From positions 105,880-169,879 of the forward strand of contig NZ_JBFNXJ010000012.1 of the NCBI RefSeq assembly GCF_040812015.1: a stretch of DNA of 64,000 nucleotides, given 5' to 3'. Under the pieces are notes generated by a model. The model was given only the letters and a program-made list of their open reading frames with translations. It was not told where the DNA came from and ran no database searches. Every line of letters starts with the position of its first letter. Position 1 is the stretch's first letter. Below, one piece after another: positions 1-11,098 of this stretch. Made by a program: the position numbers and the translations under genes. Origin of the DNA: Chitinivorax sp. PXF-14. Its GTDB lineage: Bacteria; Pseudomonadota; Gammaproteobacteria; Burkholderiales; SCOH01.

Positions 1-584
1 ATGCCCTTGAGCTTGCCGTGCGCATCGGCCGCCTCGAGGAAGTCGATGTCTTCTTCAGGGAAATCGAGCGTCGCCTCGACCAGCATGCGCAGGTTGATCA
101 CCTGGTCGACCAGCGTACGGATCTCGCCCGAGAACGCCCCACGCAGCGAGCGTATGGCCGAGCGTGCTGCCTCTTCCGAGCTGGCGTCGATCAGGTCGGC
201 CACCGCCTCGGCCTGGGCCAGATCGAACTTGTCATTGAGGAAGGCGCGCTTGCTGAATTCACCAGGCTCGGCCAGCCGCGCACCGAGCTCGACGCAGCGG
301 CGCAGCAGCCGCTTGAGCACCACCGGGCCGCCATGGCCCTGCAGCTCCAGCACATCTTCGCCGGTGAACGAGTTGGGGCCGGGAAAATAGAGCGCGATGC
401 CCTCATCGAGCACATCACCGTCTTCAGCCCGGAAACGTGCGAAGCTCGCATGGCGCGGCGCCGGCAGCCTGCCCAGCACCCCCTGTGCAAGCGCCGCCAC
501 ACCGGGACCGGAGATGCGGATCACGCCGACGCCGCCGCGTCCGGGCGCGGTGGCAATCGCGGCAATGGTATCGCTCGTCATCAT
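1..584 (-). CDS. mnmE: tRNA modification GTPase MnmE (TrmE), N-terminal part, cut by window edge
   Basis: MnmE works with MnmG to install the 5-carboxymethylaminomethyl group on the wobble uridine of certain tRNAs. About 194 residues are visible, running leftward off the window. They cover the N-terminal tetrahydrofolate-binding TrmE domain ([23 protein letters not shown] and LQGHGGP motifs) and the first helices of the middle domain ([14 protein letters not shown]). The GTPase domain and the C-terminal catalytic cysteine lie outside. Two ATG codons stand in tandem (584 and 581); either could start the protein, giving MMTSDTIAA or MTSDTIAA. It follows yidC on the same strand after a strong terminator, the usual yidC-mnmE order near the origin. 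Confidence 0.95.
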   Translation of the reverse strand, partial: MMTSDTIAAIATAPGRGGVGVIRISGPGVAALAQGVLGRLPAPRHASFARFRAEDGDVLDEGIALYFPGPNSFTGEDVLELQGHGGPVVLKRLLRRCVELGARLAEPGEFSKRAFLNDKFDLAQAEAVADLIDASSEEAARSAIRSLRGAFSGEIRTLVDQVINLRMLVEATLDFPEEDIDFLEAADAHGKLKG

Positions 585-622
585 CGTTGGGCTCGCTTGC
601 GTCAATCGGGTTGAGGTCGGGA

Positions 623-655
623 AACGAAAACGGCAGACCATGCCGGTCTGCCGTT
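623..655 (-). terminator. Rho-independent terminator after yidC
   Basis: An 11-bp perfect stem (AACGGCAGACC at 629-639, GGTCTGCCGTT at 645-655) with a 5-nt loop. Read on the minus strand it is followed by TTCGTTT, a short T-rich tract. It lies between the yidC stop (677) and the mnmE start (584). Confidence 0.8.
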
Positions 656-676
656 CGAGTATAGCCAGCGCGTCGC

Positions 677-2320
677 TCAGGCGGGCTTCTTGGCCTTGCG
701 CAGCTGATGCTCGATGAACTTCTGCTGCGCAACCGACAGCAGGTTGTTCACCAGCCAGTACAGCACCAGGCCGACAGGGAAGAAGAAGAACATCACCGAG
801 AAGGCGATCGGCATGATCTTCTGCATCTTCGCCTGCATCGGGTCGGTCGGCGCCGGGCTCATCATCGTCTGCAGCACCATCGAGCCGGCCAGCAGCAGCG
901 GCCAGACATAGAACGGGTCAGGCTGCGACAGATCGTGAATCCAGCCCACGAACGGCGCCTGGCGCAATTCGACCGAGGCCAGCAGCGCCCAGTACAGCGC
1001 GATGAAGATCGGCATCTGCAGCAGGATGGGCAGGCAGCCGCCGAGCGGGTTGATCTTCTCGGTCTTGTACAGCTCCATCATGGCCTGATGCATCTTCTGG
1101 CGGTCGTCGCCGAACTGCTCCTTCAAGCGCTCGAGACGCGGCGCGAGCGCCTTCATCTGCGCCATCGACTTGTAGCTGGCCGCCGACAGCGGGAACAGCA
1201 CGACCTTGACGATGATGGTCAGCAGGATGATGGCGAAACCCCAGTTGCCGACGAGCTTGTGGCACTGCGCCAAGAGCCAGAACAGCGGCGAGGCGATGAT
1301 GGTGAAGATGCCGTAATCCTTGGTCAGCTCCAGGCCTGGCGCGAGCTTGGAGATCACGCTGTATTCCTCGGGGCCGGCGAACAGCGGCATGCCGATCTTG
1401 CCGGTCTGGCCCGGGGCGATCGCCGGCAGGTCACGGATCACGCCGACCGAATACAGGTTGTCGATCTTCTTGATGTCGTAGCGGCGGTCCGGCTGCTTGG
1501 TGCAATCGTCACCGGCGCTGGGCTTGATCTGTTGCGGCAGCCAGGCAGCGACAAAATAATGCTGCACGATGCCGATCCAGCCGTTGTCGCAGGCCGGCAC
1601 GAAATCTGCCTTGCCCTTGTCGACGGCGCTGAAATCGACCTTCTGGAATTTCTTCTGCTCGGTGTAGACCGCCGCACCGGTGAAGGTATGCACCATGCGG
1701 GTGTCGCCGACCGGCGCCTGGCCGTCGCGCAGCAGGCGGAAGTAGGCCGACAGGCTGACCGGCGCGTTCGAGCCGTTGACGATCTCGTAATCGACATCGA
1801 CGACATAGCTGCCGCGCTTGAAGGAGTAGATTTTGTTGACCTTGATACCGCCGGTTTCCGGCGCTTCGAGCTTGACCTGCAGGCTATCCTGCCCCTGAGC
1901 CAGCTGCACCGCCTGGGCCGGCAGCTTGAACAGGGTGCGGTGCGTCGGTAGATTGGGCAGGTTCTGGCCGAACAGCCCGGTCTGCGCAATGTAGACACGT
2001 TCCTTGCCGTCTTCGAGCAGCGTGAATGGCTGCTTCGAGTCCTCCACCGCCCCATGCTTGACCAGCGACAGCTTGCGGATATCGCCGCCCATGGCGTCGA
2101 TCTCGACATTCAGCAGATCGGTGACGACCTTCATACGGCTGGCCGACTGCAGGGCCACGCGGGCTTCGGCCGCGGCGGTGTTGACCGCTGCGGGCGCCTG
2201 GCCTGCCGGCGCGGATGCGCTGGCGTGCGGCTTCGGATTGTATTTCTCTTCGTATTTCTGCCAACCGAACAGAATACCGATCGAGAGAATCATGAACAGG
2301 ATAAGACGACGGGTTTCCAT
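677..2320 (-). CDS. yidC: Membrane protein insertase YidC
   Basis: YidC inserts and folds inner-membrane proteins, alone or with SecYEG. The 547-residue product has an N-terminal membrane anchor ([15 protein letters not shown]) and a Pro/Ala-rich linker. A large periplasmic beta-sandwich domain follows (about residues 65-340), and then the conserved five-helix Oxa1/YidC core with the signature [22 protein letters not shown]. The positive residue of the hydrophilic groove (Arg in E. coli) is Lys here, in [11 protein letters not shown]. The ATG at 2320 is chosen because METRRLILF is the classic YidC start; an in-frame extension to 2365 is not typical. It is the distal member of the rpmH-rnpA-yidD-yidC group. 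Confidence 0.97.
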   Translation of the reverse strand: METRRLILFMILSIGILFGWQKYEEKYNPKPHASASAPAGQAPAAVNTAAAEARVALQSASRMKVVTDLLNVEIDAMGGDIRKLSLVKHGAVEDSKQPFTLLEDGKERVYIAQTGLFGQNLPNLPTHRTLFKLPAQAVQLAQGQDSLQVKLEAPETGGIKVNKIYSFKRGSYVVDVDYEIVNGSNAPVSLSAYFRLLRDGQAPVGDTRMVHTFTGAAVYTEQKKFQKVDFSAVDKGKADFVPACDNGWIGIVQHYFVAAWLPQQIKPSAGDDCTKQPDRRYDIKKIDNLYSVGVIRDLPAIAPGQTGKIGMPLFAGPEEYSVISKLAPGLELTKDYGIFTIIASPLFWLLAQCHKLVGNWGFAIILLTIIVKVVLFPLSAASYKSMAQMKALAPRLERLKEQFGDDRQKMHQAMMELYKTEKINPLGGCLPILLQMPIFIALYWALLASVELRQAPFVGWIHDLSQPDPFYVWPLLLAGSMVLQTMMSPAPTDPMQAKMQKIMPIAFSVMFFFFPVGLVLYWLVNNLLSVAQQKFIEHQLRKAKKPA

Positions 2321-2342
2321 GCAAGTCCTGTATTGGTTCGGG

Positions 2343-2552
2343 TCAGGGCACCGGATCGTGCCCACCGGGGTGGAACGGGTGGCAGCGGCAGATACGGCGT
2401 GTGGCCAGCCAGCCCCCCTTCACCACGCCATGTTTTTGTACGGCCTCGATCGCATACTGCGAGCAAGACGGCGTGAAGCGGCAGCGAGGCCCGAGCAGCG
2501 GGCTGATCGTGTACTGATAGATGCGGATCAGGAAGACGAGGATGCGCGACAT
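2343..2552 (-). CDS. yidD: Membrane protein insertion efficiency factor YidD
   Basis: A small 69-residue protein of the YidD (DUF37, haemolysin) family, which assists YidC-dependent insertion at the inner membrane. It shows the family hallmarks: an amphipathic N-terminus ([18 protein letters not shown]), the Cys-containing core [13 protein letters not shown], and the [19 protein letters not shown] tail. It overlaps the end of rnpA by 25 bp and precedes yidC by 22 bp, the conserved order in proteobacteria, implying translational coupling. Confidence 0.95.
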   Translation of the reverse strand: MSRILVFLIRIYQYTISPLLGPRCRFTPSCSQYAIEAVQKHGVVKGGWLATRRICRCHPFHPGGHDPVP

Positions 2553-2890
2553 TTCTTCGCGAGCCTCCTGAACAGGCTCAACAATTCTTCCCGCACCGCT
2601 ACAGCCTCTTCCGGGCCAAACGCCAAGCGCGGCCAGACTATAACATCCAGTCCGTTCACGTCGCCATCATGGAGACGGAAGGTCTCGCGGACGAAGCGCT
2701 TCATATAGTTGCGGGCGACAGCCCGGCGCGCCACCTTCTTGCCGACCACCATGCCCAGCCGGGCGTGGGTCAGCCCATTGGGGCGGGCCAGAACCTGCAG
2801 GCGGTCGCCACGAACCGAGCAGCGCAAATTAAAAACGGATGAAAACTCATCCGCTTTTAACAACTTCTGCTGACGGCTAAAGCGCGGCAA
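2528..2890 (-). CDS. rnpA: Ribonuclease P protein component
   Basis: RnpA is the protein subunit of RNase P, which trims the 5' leader of precursor tRNAs together with the catalytic RNA. The 120-residue product shows the central cleft sequence ([22 protein letters not shown]), which contains the RNR-type motif [12 protein letters not shown]. It lies 15 bp downstream of rpmH and its 3' end overlaps yidD. Family length is about 110-130 residues, so it appears complete. Confidence 0.95.
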   Translation of the reverse strand: MPRFSRQQKLLKADEFSSVFNLRCSVRGDRLQVLARPNGLTHARLGMVVGKKVARRAVARNYMKRFVRETFRLHDGDVNGLDVIVWPRLAFGPEEAVAVREELLSLFRRLAKKCRASSSS

Positions 2891-2905
2891 AGCGCTTACC
2901 CGACC

Positions 2906-3040
2906 TTATACGGACAGGCGATGACGACCCTTGGCGCGACGTGCGGCGATCACAGCCTTGCCGCCACGAGTCTTCATGCGAACCAGGAAGCCGTGGGTGC
3001 GCTTGCGGCGAACCACGGACGGTTGATACGTGCGTTTCAT
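2906..3040 (-). CDS. rpmH: Large ribosomal subunit protein bL34
   Basis: bL34 is a short, very basic 44-residue protein of the 50S subunit. The sequence [17 protein letters not shown] through [10 protein letters not shown] is diagnostic and full length. The ATG at 3040 is chosen because it gives the canonical N-terminus; a longer reading frame to 3106 would pass through the promoter. It is the first gene of the leftward group and is divergent from dnaA. Confidence 0.98.
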   Translation of the reverse strand: MKRTYQPSVVRRKRTHGFLVRMKTRGGKAVIAARRAKGRHRLSV

Positions 3041-3076
3041 GTTGCTACCCCAAATGCTGGACGAAATAAACGAGAA

Positions 3077-3106
3077 ATTAGACGCCGAACCACAAGGCAT
3101 TGTCAA
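3077..3106 (-). promoter_or_regulatory. Sigma70-type promoter for rpmH operon
   Basis: On the minus strand there is a perfect -35 TTGACA (3106-3101), an 18-bp spacer and a -10 TCTAAT (3082-3077). It lies about 37 bp before the rpmH start. Assigned from consensus match and position. Confidence 0.7.
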
Positions 3107-3126
3107 TGCTTATTTTTTCCCCCCGC

Positions 3127-3135
3127 TGTGGATAA
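3127..3135 (-). promoter_or_regulatory. DnaA box (perfect R1-type)
   Basis: TGTGGATAA on the plus strand is the exact reverse complement of the consensus TTATCCACA. It sits in the rpmH-dnaA intergenic region, the usual place for oriC or for dnaA autoregulation in this group. It is the only perfect box I find between rpmH and gyrB. Confidence 0.75.
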
Positions 3136-3157
3136 GTTCTCGCAAACTGGCTAGAAT
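3129..3157 (+). promoter_or_regulatory. Putative dnaA promoter overlapping the DnaA box
   Basis: A good -10 hexamer TAGAAT lies at 3152-3157. A 17-bp spacer places the -35 at 3129-3134 (TGGATA), a poor match that falls inside the DnaA box. Such an overlap fits repression of dnaA by its own product. The -35 is weak, so this is an inference from position. Confidence 0.45.
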
Positions 3158-3286
3158 GTGCCTCTCTTTGCCGGCTTGGGCGCACTCCGCCCGGACGGGC
3201 GCATCGCCTTGTCCAGCCAGGCCCGACGCGGGTTTCCACAGCCGCGCGGCATCACCACAAACCACTCCGACCTCAAAAAACTAGAA

Positions 3287-4648
3287 ATGCCGCTACAAGA
3301 GCAGTTTTGGCCTTCTTGCCTGTCCACGTTTGAAACTGAGCTGTCAGCTCAGCAGTTCAACACATGGATCAAGCCGCTCAAGTTCGAAGAGGACGAAGAC
3401 GCGCTGCGCCTGATCGCACCCAATCGTTTCACCATCCAGTTCGTCAAGGACCGCTTCCTGTCGCGCATCGAAGAGCTCGCAGGCACGTATTACGGCCGCC
3501 CAGTCAACGTCGCACTGAGCCTTGCTGCGCCCATCGCTGAACCCAGGAACGGCACGAGTGCCGAGCCCGGCAAGCCGCAGCCGGCGGCCAAGGCGGCCGC
3601 CTTCAAGCAGATGGGCGCGAGCCACGAGACCACGCGGCTGATTCCGACCTACACCTTCGACAATCTGGTCACCGGTAAGGCGAACCAGCTCGCGCGCGCC
3701 GCCGCGATGCAGATCGCGGAGAACCCCGGCGTCGCCTACAATCCGCTGTTCATCTATGGCGGCTCGGGCCTGGGCAAGACCCACCTGGTGCACGCCATCG
3801 GCAACCTGGTGCACCAGCAGAACCCGCAGGCCAAAATCCGCTACATCCACGCCGAACGCTATGTGTCCGACGTAGTCAAGGCCTATCAGCACAAGGCTTT
3901 CGATAAGTTCAAGGACTACTACCACTCGCTCGACCTGCTGCTGGTCGACGATATCCAGTTCATCAGCGGCAAGAACCGCACACAGGAAGAATTCTTCTTC
4001 GCTTTCAACACGCTGATCGAATCGCACAAGCAGATCGTCATCACCTGCGACACCTTCCCCAAGGAAATCAAGGAGATGGACGACCGCCTCGTGTCTCGCT
4101 TCGGCTGGGGGCTGACCGTGGCGATCGAGCCGCCGGAGCTCGAGATGCGCGTGGCGATCCTGCTCAAGAAGGCCGAGCAGGAGAACTTCAAGCTCGACGA
4201 CAATGTCGCATTCTTCATCGCTCGCCATATCCGCTCCAATGTGCGCGACCTCGAAGGCGCCCTGAAGCGGGTGCTCGCCTACTCGCGCTTCACCGGCAAC
4301 CCGGTGACGCTCGATCTGGTCAAGGATGCGCTGAAGGACGTGCTGGCGGTGGAAAACCGGCTAGTGTCGGTGGAGAACATCCAGAAGATCGTGGCGGATT
4401 TCTACAAGATCAAGCTGTCCGACATGCACTCGAAGAAGCGCAGCCGCAACATCGCCCGGCCACGGCAGATTGCGATGGCGCTGGCCAAGGAGCTGACGCA
4501 GATGTCGCTACCGGCGATCGGCGAGGCCTTTGGCGGACGCGATCACACCACGGTGCTGCATGCCTGCCGAACCATTGCCGACCTGCGCGAGTCGGATCCG
4601 CAACTGAAGCACGACTATCAGGTGCTGATGCAAATGATCAAGGGCTGA
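3287..4648 (+). CDS. dnaA: Chromosomal replication initiator protein DnaA
   Basis: DnaA binds DnaA boxes as an ATP-bound multimer, opens oriC and loads the helicase. The 453-residue product has the N-terminal domain I ([10 protein letters not shown]), a Pro/Ala linker, and the AAA+ domain with Walker [11 protein letters not shown] and Walker [10 protein letters not shown]. The C-terminal DNA-binding helix-turn-helix carries the signature [12 protein letters not shown]. The ATG at 3287 ([11 protein letters not shown]) fits the family N-terminus; the frame stays open back to 3158, but that part is not DnaA-like. It is the first gene of the rightward dnaA-dnaN-gyrB series. Confidence 0.98.
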   Translation: MPLQEQFWPSCLSTFETELSAQQFNTWIKPLKFEEDEDALRLIAPNRFTIQFVKDRFLSRIEELAGTYYGRPVNVALSLAAPIAEPRNGTSAEPGKPQPAAKAAAFKQMGASHETTRLIPTYTFDNLVTGKANQLARAAAMQIAENPGVAYNPLFIYGGSGLGKTHLVHAIGNLVHQQNPQAKIRYIHAERYVSDVVKAYQHKAFDKFKDYYHSLDLLLVDDIQFISGKNRTQEEFFFAFNTLIESHKQIVITCDTFPKEIKEMDDRLVSRFGWGLTVAIEPPELEMRVAILLKKAEQENFKLDDNVAFFIARHIRSNVRDLEGALKRVLAYSRFTGNPVTLDLVKDALKDVLAVENRLVSVENIQKIVADFYKIKLSDMHSKKRSRNIARPRQIAMALAKELTQMSLPAIGEAFGGRDHTTVLHACRTIADLRESDPQLKHDYQVLMQMIKG

Positions 4649-4735
4649 TCACCCGGTATAGATAAATTTGATCAAAATTGCTGATTTCATTAAAATTTTC
4701 GGCATAGACCGAAGCACAGAACAGGAAGAATGCAA

Positions 4736-5842
4736 ATGGTATTGATGCAGGCTGAACGCGACCTCATCCTGAAGCCGTTGACCACGGTGACCGGCATCGT
4801 CGAGCGCCGTCATACGCTACCCATCCTGTCCAACGTATTGATCGAGAAGAAGGGCCCACAGCTGTCCTTCCTCGCCACCGACCTGGAAATCCAGATCGTG
4901 GCCCAGGCACCGGGCGAGCTGGCGGGCGAAGACTTCTCCATCACCGTATCGGCCAAGAAGCTGCAAGACATCCTGCGCGCCATCCCCGATGCAGCCACGG
5001 TCACGCTCGACCACGCCGACGGCAAGCTGACCGTGAAGGCCGGTAAGAGCCGCTTCAACCTGCAGACGCTGCCCGCGGAAGACTTCCCCAAGCTAGCGCC
5101 TGCCGCCGGCGGCCAGATCGCGTTCGCGCTGCCACAAAAGACACTCAAGCACCTGCTGTCGCAAGTGCAATACTCGATGGCACACCAGGACATCCGTTAC
5201 TACCTGAACGGCCTGTGCATCGTCACCGACGGCCGCGAGCTGAAGCTCGTCGCCACCGACGGCCACCGCCTCGCGCTGGTCAGCCACGAGCTCGATGGCG
5301 AAGTCGAAAAGAGCGACCTGATCCTGCCGCGCAAGACCGTGCTAGAGCTGTACAAGCAGCTCGGCGACAGCGACGACGCGGTCAACATCGAGATCGGCCA
5401 GAACCAGGTGCGCTTCACCTTCGCGGACGTGGTGCTGACCTCCAAGGTGGTCGACGGCAAGTTCCCCGACTACAACCGCGTGATCCCGACGCGCAACGAC
5501 AAGCACCTGGTGATCGACCGCCAGCTGCTGCAACAGGCACTACAGCGTGCCGCAATCCTGTCCAACGAGAAGTTCCGCGGCGTGCGCGTGGTACTGATGA
5601 ACGGCATGATCCGCATCCTGTGCAACAACAGCGAGCAGGAAGAAGCGCAGGAAGAGCTCGAAATCGACTACGTCGGCGAGCCGCTCGACATCGGCTTCAA
5701 CATCACCTACCTGCTCGACGTGCTGGCGAACGTGCCGGTCGAGACGATGAATTTCTCGTTCGGCGACGCCATGGGCAGTGCGCTGATCACGCTGCCGGAC
5801 AATGACCGCTTCAAGTATGTCGTGATGCCGATGCGCATCTAG
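4736..5842 (+). CDS. dnaN: DNA polymerase III subunit beta (sliding clamp)
   Basis: DnaN forms the ring-shaped dimer that tethers polymerase III to DNA. The 368-residue product contains three clamp repeats, from LILKPLTTVTGIVERRHTLP to the C-terminal YVVMPMRI characteristic of bacterial beta clamps. An ATG at 4736 sits 7 bp after AGGAAG (4723-4728), whereas the alternative ATG at 4730 would be only 1 bp from it, so 4736 (MVLMQAERD) is preferred. The 87-bp gap from dnaA is AT-rich but has no DnaA box. Confidence 0.97.
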   Translation: MVLMQAERDLILKPLTTVTGIVERRHTLPILSNVLIEKKGPQLSFLATDLEIQIVAQAPGELAGEDFSITVSAKKLQDILRAIPDAATVTLDHADGKLTVKAGKSRFNLQTLPAEDFPKLAPAAGGQIAFALPQKTLKHLLSQVQYSMAHQDIRYYLNGLCIVTDGRELKLVATDGHRLALVSHELDGEVEKSDLILPRKTVLELYKQLGDSDDAVNIEIGQNQVRFTFADVVLTSKVVDGKFPDYNRVIPTRNDKHLVIDRQLLQQALQRAAILSNEKFRGVRVVLMNGMIRILCNNSEQEEAQEELEIDYVGEPLDIGFNITYLLDVLANVPVETMNFSFGDAMGSALITLPDNDRFKYVVMPMRI

Positions 5843-5864
5843 TCCACGCACCGCATCACACCAC

Positions 5865-5896
5865 ACGCCGGCCTCCAGCCGGCGTCAGCGTTTTTT
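5865..5896 (+). terminator. Rho-independent terminator after dnaN
   Basis: An 8-bp perfect stem (ACGCCGGC at 5865-5872, GCCGGCGT at 5878-5885) with loop CTCCA, followed by six T residues at 5891-5896 after a 5-nt gap. It separates dnaN from gyrB, so gyrB probably has its own promoter in the short gap to 5950 or depends on readthrough. Confidence 0.75.
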
Positions 5897-5940
5897 AGAT
5901 AACGAGCGGCGGAACGCGAATCCGCAGCCAAAAGCAGTAA

Positions 5941-8379
<2,439 letters not shown>

Positions 8380-8480
8380 TGTTGGCAATGCCTAACTGGT
8401 ACAAACATACTATTTGGGTAAACTTCAACGGCATTTTTCGCACGACGGCATTGAATCATTTCCGTAGCTGGATTATTCAA

Positions 8481-8486
8481 TATAAT
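8481..8486 (+). promoter_or_regulatory. Candidate -10 element for the 8.5-12 kb island
   Basis: A perfect TATAAT followed by GTG lies in the 147-bp AT-rich gap between gyrB and the methyltransferase gene. No good -35 is present at 17 bp; TTGAAT at 8451 is too far away. A transcript starting near 8493 would have a leader of about 35 nt. Confidence 0.4.
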
Positions 8487-8526
8487 GTGAACTATTTATC
8501 TCTGCTGTTCACCGTCAGAAGCAGTA

Positions 8527-9837
8527 TTGACTATTGTGCTAGCTATAGAGAATCCAAAACAATCAGGGGCATCTAACTCTGGGCGAGTTTCGTGGTTTCC
8601 ATACTACGCAGGCTATTCACCTGATTTTGTTCGTGCGCTCCTAAACTCTGCGGAGCTTTCACACAAATCCACTATTCTTGATCCATGGAATGGTGCGGGA
8701 ACGACAACAATGGCGGCCCTCGAACTTGGTTATGAATCGATTGGGTTTGACCTTAATCCGGCGATGGTCGTTGCCGCCAAGGCCCGTTCGATCAACCCAC
8801 GAGATTGCAACAGCCTTTCTCCCTTGGCAGCGGACATCATTGAGAAAGCCGGTAAAGAAAAATTTGATATTCAATTTGACGATCCTTTAACGACTTGGCT
8901 CTACCCACAAGGCGCAGGAATCTTTCGGAGAATCGATATAGCAATACAGAAGCTTTTACTCCCTATTGAGCAACATTCAATAGATGGTGAAAGAGGCGTT
9001 AATTGCATGTCGGATATTGCTGCATTCTTTTATACGGCAATGTTTAGAGTTCTGAGAGATGTATTGAAGCCTTTCATTCCATCGAATCCTACTTGGACAA
9101 AGCGACCGAATTTAAATAACCGTCTTTCGATTGAAGAGCAATCGGTATTTGCTTTATATATTAAGCAAGTAAATGAAATGGCTTCTGTTCTTCAATTCGA
9201 GAGTTGGGGGCTAACAGCCCTATCAGCGAAAACCACAATAGCGACGGGCACTTCCGAGGCACTAGCTGTCGATGACTCATCAATTGATATGGTGGTTACA
9301 TCGCCACCATATTGTACGCGGATAGACTATGCCGTTGCGACAATGCCAGAGTTGGCAATATTGGGATATCGGCCGAAAGATAGTTTTCAGGATTTGCGGC
9401 GCAAAATGATAGGTACGTCCACGGTTCCAGTTGCCGCCCCTACAATAATGAGGGAGTGGGGAGAAGAGTGTTTAACATTTCTTGAACGTCTGCGGCTACA
9501 CGATTCAAAAGCATCGAGCACTTATTACTACAAGAGCCATGCACAATACTATGCAAGTATTTATAACTCGCTAAAGGAGATAGCCAGAGTTATGAAAGAT
9601 GGGGGTAAGTGTGTGCTGGTGGTTCAAGATTCATACTACAAAGAAATCCACAACAACCTCCCCTTGATTACCGCGGAGATGTTTAGCTCGATAGGGTTAA
9701 AAAAAATCACCTCTTTGGACTTTCCGGCAAAAGCCAGAATGGGTAATAAACACCCATCAACTAAAAAGTACGGGCTGCGTCGGGCAACTGAAAGTGTTAT
9801 TTGTCTTCAGAAATCTGCCTACAATTGCCCATTATAA
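8527..9837 (+). CDS. DNA methyltransferase (N4-cytosine or N6-adenine type)
   Basis: An S-adenosylmethionine-dependent amino-methyltransferase of DNA. The SAM-binding motif DPWNGAGTT is at residues 52-60 and the catalytic motif TSPPY at 258-262, giving the order SAM site first, catalytic site later. About 190 residues between them could hold target recognition. SPPY is common in N4-cytosine enzymes but also occurs in N6-adenine ones, so the base is not decided. The start is uncertain: TTG at 8527 or GTG at 8536; the first in-frame ATG would lie inside the SAM motif. It heads a three-gene AT-rich island with a DUF262 gene 17 bp downstream. No standard restriction endonuclease is adjacent. Confidence 0.85.
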   Translation: MTIVLAIENPKQSGASNSGRVSWFPYYAGYSPDFVRALLNSAELSHKSTILDPWNGAGTTTMAALELGYESIGFDLNPAMVVAAKARSINPRDCNSLSPLAADIIEKAGKEKFDIQFDDPLTTWLYPQGAGIFRRIDIAIQKLLLPIEQHSIDGERGVNCMSDIAAFFYTAMFRVLRDVLKPFIPSNPTWTKRPNLNNRLSIEEQSVFALYIKQVNEMASVLQFESWGLTALSAKTTIATGTSEALAVDDSSIDMVVTSPPYCTRIDYAVATMPELAILGYRPKDSFQDLRRKMIGTSTVPVAAPTIMREWGEECLTFLERLRLHDSKASSTYYYKSHAQYYASIYNSLKEIARVMKDGGKCVLVVQDSYYKEIHNNLPLITAEMFSSIGLKKITSLDFPAKARMGNKHPSTKKYGLRRATESVICLQKSAYNCPL

Positions 9838-9854
9838 AACTTTAGGATTGGCAA

Positions 9855-11069
9855 ATGAATTTCAGTGCTATGGACCATGATGATGAGGTACCCGCATCAG
9901 AGAAAGATGAAGAGTCAATTTCTGACGACCCTCCAGAGATTGAAGGCATTGAGCCAGAGACAACTGGAAATTCTACTTGGGAAAACAAAGCGCGCCAATT
10001 AATGCGCCAAATCGTTACCCAAAAGGTAGATCTTCCAATTTCTAAGTTGGCAGCGATGATTGACGATGGAGAAATCGATCTTGCACCAACGTTTCAGCGC
10101 CGGTTGAGGTGGACTCGCTCACAGCAGTCTCGCTTAATCGAGTCCGTAATCATGAACGTGCCTATACCCCCGGTTTTTTTGGGCGAATATGAACCTGGCA
10201 AGTATTTGGTGTTGGATGGCCGTCAACGCCTTACGGCGCTGTATGAATATCTTACCGGAAATTTTAAGCTCTCTGGATTGGAGGTCTGGACAGAACTGGT
10301 TGGAAAAAAATTCTCAAATCTACAAAAAATGCATGTACAGGGTCTAAGCAGCCCTGCTCAGGCAATAACGCGGCGATTTGTACCCGCGGTTTTGATCCTT
10401 CATGAATCTGTTCCTGAGGTTAAGTACGAGGTGTTTGATAGACTTAACACTGGCGGTGTAATAGCAGAGCCAATGGAGGTGAGAAATGCTATATATTATG
10501 GACCATTCAATAAACTTCTTCATGAAGCATCAGAATTAGAGGAATTCCGACGTTTATGGGGAATACCTCTTGATACAAAAGGAAGGGAAAGGAATGGAAT
10601 ATATAAGAGAATGGCCGATTTGGAAATGGTTCTTCGGTTTTTTGCATTTCAGGACTACAAGAAATTTGATGGAAGTTTGAAGGTTTTTTTAAATAACTTT
10701 ATGTCCAAAAGAAACGAAGAGTATACAACAAATAAAACTCTTCTAGACAAGGATCATGAGCTTTTCCTTGAAACAATGAAGCGTGTTTTGTTTTTGCTCG
10801 GGGACAAGGCTCTACATAGACCAATATCGAAAGATAGCGTTTCAAAATTTCCTTCCGCCCCTTATGCAGATGCAATCCTTTACACCGTATCAAAACTCTC
10901 GAATGAGCAGATTACTGAGAAAAATGGATTGAAAATTCGTGAAACTCTTTGTAATTTATGCCTCAATGACAAGGCTTTTGTAAAATCAATTACAGTTGGA
11001 ACAAATGCGAGAACAGCGGCTGACTACAGAATTGAAACTGTAGTAAATGCTATATTGGTCAAACAATAA
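9855..11069 (+). CDS. DUF262 (ParB/Srx-like) domain protein
   Basis: A 404-residue protein with an acidic, low-complexity first 40 residues and then a DUF262 domain. The key motifs are PTFQRRLRW (78-86), IMNVPIPPVFLG (99-110) and DGRQRLTAL (121-129). DUF262 is a ParB/sulfiredoxin-fold NTPase/nuclease-like domain found in GmrSD type IV restriction enzymes, SspE and other defence proteins. The C-terminal DUF1524 HNH nuclease of GmrSD is not visible, so DNA cleavage would have to come from this domain or from a partner. It lies between the methyltransferase (17-bp gap) and the HEPN gene (29-bp gap) and shares their AT-rich codon use. Which nucleotide or DNA it reads is unknown. Confidence 0.85.
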   Translation: MNFSAMDHDDEVPASEKDEESISDDPPEIEGIEPETTGNSTWENKARQLMRQIVTQKVDLPISKLAAMIDDGEIDLAPTFQRRLRWTRSQQSRLIESVIMNVPIPPVFLGEYEPGKYLVLDGRQRLTALYEYLTGNFKLSGLEVWTELVGKKFSNLQKMHVQGLSSPAQAITRRFVPAVLILHESVPEVKYEVFDRLNTGGVIAEPMEVRNAIYYGPFNKLLHEASELEEFRRLWGIPLDTKGRERNGIYKRMADLEMVLRFFAFQDYKKFDGSLKVFLNNFMSKRNEEYTTNKTLLDKDHELFLETMKRVLFLLGDKALHRPISKDSVSKFPSAPYADAILYTVSKLSNEQITEKNGLKIRETLCNLCLNDKAFVKSITVGTNARTAADYRIETVVNAILVKQ

Positions 11070-11098
11070 AGTCGATTGCACTAGTTTAAATAGACAGA

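Noticed and set aside
707..1951. A 414-residue plus-strand frame opposite yidC
   Set aside because: His/Arg/Leu-rich shadow of yidC with no recognisable domain.
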